DNA of 11,045 nt, from assembly GCA_964609795.1 (NCBI GenBank), contig CAZSTC010000068.1:1-11045 (forward strand), given 5' to 3'. A program made the position numbers and the translations under genes. The DNA is from UBA1412 sp964609795. Its GTDB lineage: Bacteria; Verrucomicrobiota; Verrucomicrobiia; Limisphaerales; UBA1412. Each line of letters begins with the position of its first letter. Position 1 is the first letter of the stretch. The notes under the pieces were generated by a model. The model was not told the origin of the DNA and made no database searches. It saw only the letters and a program-made list of their open reading frames with translations. Of the stretch, positions 5,079 to 11,045 are shown in pieces.

Positions 5079-7925
5079 CTAGAGCAGTTCTTTTACTTTG
5101 ATAAGCGCCTCAGCTACCTTGTCAGGATTTTTCCCTCCTCCGCGCGCAAAATCAGGTTTGCCGCCGCCCTTGCCCCCCAGTAGAGGTGCAATGGTTTGGA
5201 TAATTTTATTAGCTTGGATAGAGCTGATAAAATCTTTTGAAACGGCAGAAGCGAGAATCACATTGTCACCTTGATTTCCTGCCAACACGATCACGCCGGA
5301 AAAACGGGAGCGCAGATTTTCAATGACTGCCATCAAATGATCCGAATCACATTCCCCAAGATTAGAGAGAATGGCAGGAACGTTTTTGATCAATTCAGAG
5401 TTATTAATCAGATTGGAAGCGATTGAAACGGCTTGCTGCTGCAATAGGGACTTCAACTGCTGTTCAAGGGTCTTTTGCTTTTCAAGAATGGATTCAAACT
5501 TGTGCTCGAACTCTCCCACAGGTGAATTAATTCTCGCGGCCAGTGTATGTATCAGGGAAGTTTCACGGGTTGCCTTTTGGTAGGCGTTCATGCCGGTTAC
5601 CGCCTCTATTCGGCGCACTCCTGCAGCCACGGCTGATTCGGAGAGAATCCGGAATTGTCCCAGTTCACCTGTAGCACGGGCGTGTGTACCACCGCAGAGC
5701 TCCATACTATAACCGTCAAGTTTGCCTTTAGATCCGGCAATTTGGAGGATGCGAACCGAGCTTTCGTATTTTTCACCGAAGAGCTGCATAATATGGCTGT
5801 TTTTTTCAACTTCCGAGAGAGGAATTTCAAACCAGTGAACAGGAGCGTTCTCAAGTATCTTCTCATTAACCATAGCCTCTATTTGAGCAATTTGCTCCGG
5901 GCTCAAAGGCGGGCTGTTGAAGTCGAAAGTAAATCTATCTGGGTAAACAGCTGAACCTTTTTGGACAACGTCCTTACCGGCTGCAGTGTGAAGAGCCCAA
6001 TGCAGTAAATGCGTAGCAGTGTGGTTGCGTTCAATTGACCTGCGACGCTTCGCATCAATGGTTAGTTTGGCTTGAGCCTGAAAATCCGCAGGCAGCTCTT
6101 TATCCCACCCCAGCAATGCACAATCCCTGGGTGAAAGTTTAAGGAAATAGGTGTTTCCTCGTTTGATGGTGTCTATGACATTGATAGGAAGCGAATGCCC
6201 CTCAATTTCAAGAAAACCGGTGTCGCCTACCTGCCCACCCATTTCAGCATAGAAAGAAGAGGTATCTACAGCGGCGAAATAGCTTTCTTCCTTTTCCAAT
6301 GTTTTTTTAGAAAGAGCCACAACCCTACATGAAGTTGTGTCGTGTTCGTAGCCTACAAATTGGGTGGCGATATCCAGCCCGGTATCTACTTCGACAATGA
6401 GTTTTTTCTGAGCTGCGCGAGCGCGTTTGCGCTGCTCTTCCATCAACTTTTCAAAAGAAACTCGATCTACGGTGAGCCCGACTTCTCTGGCCATCAATTC
6501 GGTTAAGTCGAGGGGAAAACCATAAGTATCGTAAAGCGTAAATGCAAAATCTCCGCTGATCCAGTGTTCTCCTAATTCCTTAACTTTTTCAACCTCTTTG
6601 CGAAATTTGCTTAAACCGTGAATGGTTTCAGACATGTCTTTTTTTAAAGACTCAGCCGTGTCGCCCTGGTTTTTAATTTTTTGAACTTCCTGTTCAAACA
6701 TCATAATGCCGCGGTCCAGGGTGTGGTTGAAGGAGACCTCCTCGGTTTGTATCGTCTGTTTAATGATGTCTTTTCGCTCAACAATTTCTGGGAAAACATC
6801 TCCCATCGAATCAGCGACAACATCCACCAGTTGGTAGAAAAAAGGTTTGGTAAAGCCGATAGCCCGGCCGTACCGAACGGCACGTCTGAGAATTCTTCTC
6901 AATACATAGTTTCGGTCGGTATTTCCCGGCAGAATCCCATCAGCTATGGCAAAACTCAGCGTTCGGATGTGGTCAGAAATGACCCGAAAAGCAATATCCG
7001 TTTTCATCTGCTCCGGTGTTCCGGTGTGAATCGTTCCCGGAAGGGTGCTGGCGTACTTCCTGCCGCTTAAATTCTCCAGAGTCTTGAAAATGGGTTTGAA
7101 GACATCGGTTTCATAATTGGAAATTACCCCCGAAAAATCAGTGAAATTCTTCGTACACTGGATAACACTTACCGCCCGTTCGAAGCCCATTCCCGTGTCT
7201 ACATTTTTGGCCGGCAACTCAGTATAGGAGCCATCTGCATTGGCATTGTATTGCATGAAGACGAGGTTCCAAATTTCAATACAATCTCCCACTCCTGCAT
7301 TGACTAGTTTGCCCTGAGTATCTCCTTTGGGTGTTAAATCAATATGCAATTCGGAACAGGGACCGCAGGGACCGGTTTCCCCCATCATCCAGAAGTTATC
7401 TTTTTTTCCGGAGCTCAGTACGTGAATTTTCGGGTCCAGACCAGCTTTGCTGAAGAGATCTGCCCAGGCATCAAAAGCTTCTTGGTCAAACTCACTTGGA
7501 TCACCTTTACTTTTATCCGGACAATAGACCGTAGCGTAAAGGCGTTCTTTGGGGAAATTCCAGACTTCAGTAATAAGTTCCCAGGCCCAGTGAATAGCCT
7601 CTTTTTTGAAATAGTTCCCAAAGCTCCAATTGCCGAGCATTTCAAAAAATGTATGATGGTAGGTGTCCATTCCTACGTCATCGAGATCGTTGTGTTTGCC
7701 TCCGGCCCGGATGCATTTTTGAGTATCTGCGGCTCGTAAAGTGGGGTAGGGACATACCTTCTGACCCAAGAAGATAGGAACAAACTGATTCATGCCTGCA
7801 TTGGTAAAAAGCAGATTGGGGGAGTCTGGCATGAGGCTTGCCGAAGATACTATTGCATGTGATTTGGATTGGAAAAAGTCGAGAAATGACTGACGTAGTT
7901 CTTTGCTGGTCATTATATTCTGCAT
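5079..7925 (-). CDS. alaS: Alanyl-tRNA synthetase
   Basis: It charges tRNA-Ala with alanine in the cytoplasm and hydrolyses mischarged Ser- and Gly-tRNA-Ala. It has 948 residues, longer than the roughly 880 usual in bacteria. The class II catalytic core includes RAADTQKCIRAGGKHNDL (64-81), HHTFFEMLGNWSFG (90-103), GPCGPCSELHID (185-196), EIWNLVFMQYN (217-227) and DTGMGFER (243-250). DTYGFPLDLTELM (466-478) lies near the end of the tRNA-recognition region. The editing domain has its zinc ligands: HTATH (His635, His639) and CGGTH (Cys744, His748). The C-terminal DHHA1 domain ends with GGKGGGKPDFARGGGKNP (917-934). An insertion of about 30 charged residues lies around 415-455. The start at 7925 and Met5 (7913) are both possible, and neither has a Shine-Dalgarno sequence. 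A hairpin lies 30 bases upstream. Confidence 0.97.
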   Translation of the reverse strand: MQNIMTSKELRQSFLDFFQSKSHAIVSSASLMPDSPNLLFTNAGMNQFVPIFLGQKVCPYPTLRAADTQKCIRAGGKHNDLDDVGMDTYHHTFFEMLGNWSFGNYFKKEAIHWAWELITEVWNFPKERLYATVYCPDKSKGDPSEFDQEAFDAWADLFSKAGLDPKIHVLSSGKKDNFWMMGETGPCGPCSELHIDLTPKGDTQGKLVNAGVGDCIEIWNLVFMQYNANADGSYTELPAKNVDTGMGFERAVSVIQCTKNFTDFSGVISNYETDVFKPIFKTLENLSGRKYASTLPGTIHTGTPEQMKTDIAFRVISDHIRTLSFAIADGILPGNTDRNYVLRRILRRAVRYGRAIGFTKPFFYQLVDVVADSMGDVFPEIVERKDIIKQTIQTEEVSFNHTLDRGIMMFEQEVQKIKNQGDTAESLKKDMSETIHGLSKFRKEVEKVKELGEHWISGDFAFTLYDTYGFPLDLTELMAREVGLTVDRVSFEKLMEEQRKRARAAQKKLIVEVDTGLDIATQFVGYEHDTTSCRVVALSKKTLEKEESYFAAVDTSSFYAEMGGQVGDTGFLEIEGHSLPINVIDTIKRGNTYFLKLSPRDCALLGWDKELPADFQAQAKLTIDAKRRRSIERNHTATHLLHWALHTAAGKDVVQKGSAVYPDRFTFDFNSPPLSPEQIAQIEAMVNEKILENAPVHWFEIPLSEVEKNSHIMQLFGEKYESSVRILQIAGSKGKLDGYSMELCGGTHARATGELGQFRILSESAVAAGVRRIEAVTGMNAYQKATRETSLIHTLAARINSPVGEFEHKFESILEKQKTLEQQLKSLLQQQAVSIASNLINNSELIKNVPAILSNLGECDSDHLMAVIENLRSRFSGVIVLAGNQGDNVILASAVSKDFISSIQANKIIQTIAPLLGGKGGGKPDFARGGGKNPDKVAEALIKVKELL

Positions 7926-7939
7926 CTATAAATAACTGG

Positions 7940-7996
7940 TTTTACAATAAATAAAATGGGTGGCGAGCCACCCATCTGTACGAAATAGTTGTAAAA
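7940..7996 (-). terminator. Hairpin with U-rich tail between the TPR gene and alaS
   Basis: ATGGGTGGC (7956-7964) pairs with GCCACCCAT (7967-7975). The innermost pair cannot close, leaving eight pairs and a four-base loop. On the minus strand the stem is followed by TTTTATTTATT, a fair but interrupted U-tract. An outer inverted repeat, TTTTACAA (7940-7947) with TTGTAAAA (7989-7996), frames it. It lies after the TPR stop and only 30 bases before the alaS start. It may end the TPR transcript partly or act as an attenuator ahead of alaS. Confidence 0.6.
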
Positions 7997-8000
7997 AATC

Positions 8001-8831
8001 CTATTCTTTTGGCTCCGGAGCGGCTGTAGCTGGTGCAGGTGCCTCCGTTGAGGAGTTCTGCGCTGGTTCAGTAGGGCGTACCAGCATTGGGGGAACGCTT
8101 TCTTTCGCGGCAGGCGTCTCAGAAGCAGCAGGAGCCAGGTTGACATTGGGAGTAATAGTCGGTTGAGCAACCTCAGGTTTCTTCTCCAATTCGGGATGGT
8201 CCAAGCGAATAGCTCTGGCACGGCTCATAGCCATTGAAGCCCAACTTCTATGAAGTGTTTTTGAAATTTCATCATAGAGGAGAACGGCCTTATCCAATTG
8301 TCCTTTGGACTCATAGATTGAAGCCATGTTGATTTTTGCAAGATCAGCCAATGATGGGTATTTCTGAATAAGACCCTGATATGCTACCATGGCTTCTTCA
8401 TCCTTGCCCAACGCATCCTGGCACACGGCAATGCCGTATGCAGCTGAACCGGCAAGATTGCTCTTAGGATGTTTTTGCGAAAACTGAGTAAATGTGTCCA
8501 AGGCTTTCTGATACTCTTTTTCCTGGAAATAAAGAGCTCCAGATTGAATGAGCGCACGCTCTGCCGCTGAAGTACCCTCGTATTTCTCGGCGACTTTGGC
8601 CATATCTTCAGCCGAAGCTTCGCCTCTTGCAATTACGCTCAAAGGTTCACCCAAACGGAAGATTGCCGTATTGGCATGAAGTTGCTTCTGCCCGGCACTC
8701 CAAATGGCGTAAGCAACGATTACACCAACCAGTGTGATTACAAATGCCCATAAATGCACTCTTTTACGGTTAGCCTCGTACCATGCCCAAAGCTCGTAAA
8801 GTTTGTTAGATTCCAAAATATTCTCGCTCAT
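8001..8831 (-). CDS. Membrane-anchored TPR protein, YfgM/TPR_21-like
   Basis: The protein has 276 residues if the ATG at 8831 is used. A TTG seven codons upstream (8852) is an alternative, but GGGAG sits only one base from it, too close. Residues 1-25 are cytosolic (MSENILESNKLYELWAWYEA..), followed by one membrane helix at about 26-46 (VHLWAFVITLVGVIVAYAIW). The rest would be periplasmic: helical TPR-like repeats at about 92-200 (for example ALYFQEKEYQKALDTFTQF and AYQGLIQKYPSLADLAKIN), then a Pro/Ala/Thr/Glu-rich, probably disordered tail (about 219-276). The architecture resembles YfgM, an accessory of the Sec translocon in Proteobacteria that links to periplasmic chaperones. Sequence alone does not prove that role. 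The leader holds a strong inverted repeat (8842-8876). alaS lies 75 bases downstream on the same strand. Confidence 0.8.
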   Translation of the reverse strand: MSENILESNKLYELWAWYEANRKRVHLWAFVITLVGVIVAYAIWSAGQKQLHANTAIFRLGEPLSVIARGEASAEDMAKVAEKYEGTSAAERALIQSGALYFQEKEYQKALDTFTQFSQKHPKSNLAGSAAYGIAVCQDALGKDEEAMVAYQGLIQKYPSLADLAKINMASIYESKGQLDKAVLLYDEISKTLHRSWASMAMSRARAIRLDHPELEKKPEVAQPTITPNVNLAPAASETPAAKESVPPMLVRPTEPAQNSSTEAPAPATAAPEPKE

Positions 8832-8841
8832 AAAGCTGCGG

Positions 8842-8876
8842 TATCCTTGCAAACTCCCTTCTCTGACGCAAGGATA
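8842..8876 (-). promoter_or_regulatory. Inverted repeat in the leader of the TPR gene, possibly sequestering the ribosome-binding site
   Basis: TATCCTTGC (8842-8850) and GCAAGGATA (8868-8876) are perfect 9-base inverted repeats 17 bases apart. In the minus-strand mRNA the stem would put AAGGGAG in the loop and bury the AAGGA nearest to the ATG at 8831. A related smaller repeat, CAAGG-AAAT-CCTTG (8891-8904), lies just upstream. The stem could be a translational switch or an operator dyad. Confidence 0.5.
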
Positions 8877-8934
8877 TTTTTATTATCTCTCAAGGAAATC
8901 CTTGTTTATATTAACAAATAAAGGTGGACGCTTT

Positions 8935-8967
8935 AAAAAACCAACGCTCCCAAAAAGAGCAAAGTTG
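8935..8967 (-). terminator. Probable intrinsic terminator after guaB
   Basis: On the minus strand CAAC-TTT-GCTC pairs with GAGC-GTTG around a seven-base loop, with a three-base bulge. A six-base U-tract follows (A run at 8935-8940 on the plus strand). It begins about 80 bases after the guaB stop. A longer imperfect fold with the GGGAA and GAGAGCA segments near 8990-9005 is also possible. Confidence 0.55.
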
Positions 8968-9044
8968 CTTCTTTGATTCACAAAATTCTGCTCTCTTTTC
9001 GGGAACTTTGAGTATCCAACAAAAACACTTTTATCGAATATCGA

Positions 9045-10616
9045 CTATTTTGCCGTTGTCTTGAGTTCAACCACGTCATGAGGAGCCGCTTCACGCTGTC
9101 CAGCAGGGCTAACCTGTACAAAACGAGCTTTTCCACGGAGGTCTGCCAGAGTCTGAGCGCCGAGATAACCCATACCGGATTGGATCCCTCCGATCAATTG
9201 AGAGAGAACATTATCCAGAGAGCCGGCTATTTCTTTTAGAGCCTCAATTCCCTCTGCTGCTACTTTCCGGGTGGTGTCAGCTTTGAGATGACCATAACGG
9301 CTGGCAGATCCGGCTCTCATAGCGGCAAGGCTACCCATTCCGCGGTACTGTTTGTATAGCTTGCCTCCAATCTCAATAATTTCGCCGGGAGCCTCATGGC
9401 ATCCGGCTAACAAGCCTCCGCAGATAACGCCCTGAGACAAGGTTAAAGCTTTCACGATGTCTCCTGATTTAGTAATTCCACCGTCTGCCAAGATAGTAAC
9501 TTTTCTCTTTTCTGCTGCTTTTGATGCCACATAGAGAGCCGTTAGTTGAGGGATCCCCACTCCGGCAACAACACGTGTTGTGCAGATAGAGCCGGGGCCT
9601 TGTCCTACTTTAATGATATTGGCACCTGACTCAGCCAAAAATTCTACTCCTGCACCACTGGTTACATTTCCGGCAATGATGGGCAATTTTGGAAATGCGT
9701 CGCGTATGGCTTTAACAGCCGCCCCTACATCGCGAGAGTGCCCGTGAGCTGTGGAAACGGCGATGACATCCGCACCTCGATCCAGAAGCGCTGCAATGTG
9801 GGACATCATCCGCTTGCGATCCATCCTCCCTTGAGCATCTCTGATGATGGAAATTGCTGCACCACAAAGCAAACGGAAACGAGAATCTCGGGCGGCCTTA
9901 AACTGAGCTCTCCGTTCCTGATTGATTTTTAGGATATCACTTAAAGTGAAGAGGCCGCAAAGCCGATCATTGCTATCCACGACGATCAGCTTGTGCTCCA
10001 TAGGATTTTTTGTGAAATAATCATCAGCCGCCGTGATGGCGTCATTGCCCAGTTCGCTCTGCAAGATGGTGCAAACCTGTGAACGGGGAATTGTCACGTC
10101 TATGACTCGGAGTTTGGCGAAACGCACGTTCAATACGTGAGCGGGCAAAACCCCTAACAGCTTGCCATCCTGGTCCAGAACGGGAAATGTGCTGAAGGTA
10201 TATTTCTCCTTTTCTATCGTTTGGAGAAGGTCGCCGATCAACTTATCTGGAGAAATTGTGACCGGATCCTGGATTAACCCGTGAACATGACTCTTGACTC
10301 GAGATACTTCTGCAAGTTGATCCTTCTCAGCCATGTTGTAATGGATGAGCCCCAATCCGCCATTCAGGGCCATGCCGATTGCCATGCGGGACTCAGTGAC
10401 CGTATCCATGTCCGCTGAAACGACAGGAATATGGAGTTCAATACCCTCTGTGAGTTGGGTGTCCAGCTGGGTATCTCTGGGTAAAATCTCAGAGTACAAC
10501 GTCGCTAAAGACACGTCGTCATATGTGAGCGCTTGTGAAGAATGATTAAGAAAGAAATCCTCTGCACATTGAAAAAACTGAGAATCTAATTCATTAGGCT
10601 GGTGAAGACTAACCAT
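9045..10616 (-). CDS. guaB: IMP dehydrogenase (CBS-domain type)
   Basis: It oxidises IMP to XMP with NAD+, the committed step to GMP. It has 523 residues from the ATG at 10616. A GTG 30 codons earlier (10706) is open but adds an unlikely sequence; neither start has a Shine-Dalgarno sequence. After an extra ~25-residue N-terminus come ALTYDDVSL (29-37), SADMDTVTE (67-75) and two CBS domains (about 108-235) between barrel halves. GNVTS (316-320), the catalytic loop GQGPGSICTTR with Cys345, LADGGI (376-381), the flap YRGMGSL (424-430) and RYGHLKAD (440-447) follow. Two sites differ from the usual family form. VSTAHGHS (287-294) has Ser288 where an NAD-ribose-binding Asp is normal. CGGLLAG (399-405) has Gly401 where a phosphate-binding Ser is common. 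A GMP reductase-like role is a minor alternative. The gene probably ends at its own hairpin. Confidence 0.95.
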   Translation of the reverse strand: MVSLHQPNELDSQFFQCAEDFFLNHSSQALTYDDVSLATLYSEILPRDTQLDTQLTEGIELHIPVVSADMDTVTESRMAIGMALNGGLGLIHYNMAEKDQLAEVSRVKSHVHGLIQDPVTISPDKLIGDLLQTIEKEKYTFSTFPVLDQDGKLLGVLPAHVLNVRFAKLRVIDVTIPRSQVCTILQSELGNDAITAADDYFTKNPMEHKLIVVDSNDRLCGLFTLSDILKINQERRAQFKAARDSRFRLLCGAAISIIRDAQGRMDRKRMMSHIAALLDRGADVIAVSTAHGHSRDVGAAVKAIRDAFPKLPIIAGNVTSGAGVEFLAESGANIIKVGQGPGSICTTRVVAGVGIPQLTALYVASKAAEKRKVTILADGGITKSGDIVKALTLSQGVICGGLLAGCHEAPGEIIEIGGKLYKQYRGMGSLAAMRAGSASRYGHLKADTTRKVAAEGIEALKEIAGSLDNVLSQLIGGIQSGMGYLGAQTLADLRGKARFVQVSPAGQREAAPHDVVELKTTAK

Positions 10617-10647
10617 AGAACAACATAAAAAAAGATGGCTCGGGATT

Positions 10648-10818
10648 TCAAGAAAAATCTGATACCTTTCGCGCAAAAGCGAATTGCCGGGCAAAAGAGT
10701 GGGCACGTCGGGGAAGACGAATTTTTCCCGAATGATTTCGGAGAAAGTATTTTGAGTGGGCAGAGAGCAAGTAATATCGAATATTCACAACTTCTTCTGA
10801 AACAGATAAAAGCAGCAT
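10648..10818 (-). CDS. Possible small ORF (56 aa) upstream of guaB, unrecognised
   Basis: ATG at 10818 is preceded by AGGAG four bases upstream, one of the best ribosome-binding sites in the window. The frame runs 56 residues to TGA at 10648, ending 31 bases before the guaB ATG in a different frame. The peptide begins MLLLSVSEEVVNIRYYLL and is Arg-rich in its second half. It has no known motif, membrane segment or repeat. It could be a leader peptide affecting guaB translation, a small gene, or chance. An opposite-strand frame of 61 codons covers almost the same bases, so coding evidence is ambiguous. Confidence 0.3.
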   Translation of the reverse strand: MLLLSVSEEVVNIRYYLLSAHSKYFLRNHSGKIRLPRRAHSFARQFAFARKVSDFS

Positions 10819-10902
10819 AATTCTCCTGTTGATTTTTCTGCTGTTAGAGCTCCTCCCAAAGCAACAATAAAACGTCTTTTATGTTTTACTTTAATTTTGC
10901 GC

Positions 10903-10931
10903 TTGTCATCAAAAGCGTTCCTTTTTACTAT
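10903..10931 (+). promoter_or_regulatory. Sigma70-type promoter of tRNA-Arg
   Basis: TTGTCA (10903-10908), 17 bases, TACTAT (10926-10931). Spacing is ideal and each box matches the consensus at five of six positions. Transcription would start near 10938, about 27 bases before the tRNA. A 6-base inverted repeat, GGTCGT-TC-ACGACC (10940-10953), sits right at that start. Confidence 0.7.
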
Positions 10932-10964
10932 CTGTCCGTGGTCGTTCACGACCGCAACAAATGA

Positions 10965-11041
<77 letters not shown>

Positions 11042-11045
11042 TTTA

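Larger units (their letters stand above)
8832..9044. other. Intergenic region between guaB and the TPR gene
   Basis: The 213 bases hold a likely guaB terminator (8935-8967), the two CAAGG/CCTTG inverted repeats and the start region of the TPR gene. A weak leftward promoter candidate, TTAAAG then 17 bases then TAATAT, lies at about 8909-8937 and would start transcription just upstream of the repeats. No coding frame is convincing here. Confidence 0.4.
10617..10964. other. 348-base intergenic region between guaB and tRNA-Arg
   Basis: The region separates divergent genes. It holds the tRNA promoter (10903-10931), a short ORF with a good ribosome-binding site facing guaB (10818 to 10648), and a competing 61-codon frame on the plus strand (10635-10820). 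No convincing sigma70 promoter for guaB was found, and no riboswitch or T-box that I can recognise. Confidence 0.45.

Noticed and set aside
6681..7739. Two plus-strand frames of about 130 codons (6681-7070 and 7344-7739)
   Set aside because: Both lie antisense within the well-supported alaS gene and are shadows of it.
8832..8852. TTG start at 8852 for the TPR protein
   Set aside because: GGGAG lies one base from the TTG, too close to work, and the added seven residues fall inside the inverted repeat; ATG at 8831 is preferred.
10617..10706. GTG start for guaB adding 30 residues
   Set aside because: No ribosome-binding site, and the added residues do not resemble an IMP dehydrogenase N-terminus.
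10635..10820. 61-codon plus-strand frame (MARDFKKNLIP...) between guaB and tRNA-Arg
   Set aside because: The composition looks protein-like, but it has no Shine-Dalgarno sequence, only 18 bases separate it from guaB, and no promoter is visible. It is kept only as part of a finding.

Overview
The window carries bacterial chromosomal DNA made mostly of housekeeping genes, with one partial gene for an exported repeat protein at the left end. I see no transposase, integrase, phage gene, CRISPR array or obvious defence locus. The best phylogenetic guess is Verrucomicrobiota, probably Opitutia-like. It rests on remembered family features: the IMP dehydrogenase has an unusual N-terminus, a VSTAHGHS motif and a GQGPGSIC active-site loop, and the cyclophilins have a QGGC-containing active-site segment. 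No search was possible, so the placement is an inference.

Layout from left to right. A secreted protein built from about four PPC-like beta-sandwich repeats runs leftward out of the window (1448 to 1). A 474-base gap (1449-1922) holds a sigma70-like promoter and one doubtful 67-codon ORF. Next comes a leftward tsaB-alr pair (3772 to 1923) joined by an ATGA overlap. Divergently, two tandem cyclophilin-type prolyl isomerases run rightward (3869-5001). The first is a lipoprotein and the second is cytosolic. They end at a strong hairpin that can terminate both strands, because alaS converges on it from the right (7925 to 5079). Upstream of alaS on the same strand are a membrane-anchored TPR protein of YfgM/TPR_21 type (8831 to 8001) and then guaB (10616 to 9045). 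At the right end a complete tRNA-Arg(ACG) with encoded CCA reads rightward behind a good sigma70-like promoter.

Functional picture. The genes serve translation (alaS, tRNA-Arg, tsaB for t6A modification of tRNA), protein folding and export (two cyclophilins, YfgM-like protein), cell-wall precursor supply (alr) and guanine nucleotide synthesis (guaB). Their neighbourhood is not a known pathway cluster. The less ordinary signals are in the gaps: an inverted repeat in the TPR-gene leader that buries the ribosome-binding region, a terminator-like hairpin just ahead of the alaS start, and a short ORF with a good Shine-Dalgarno sequence upstream of guaB. The two cyclophilins also share near-identical DNA blocks and an unusual cysteine pattern. 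I found no convincing wholly new system.
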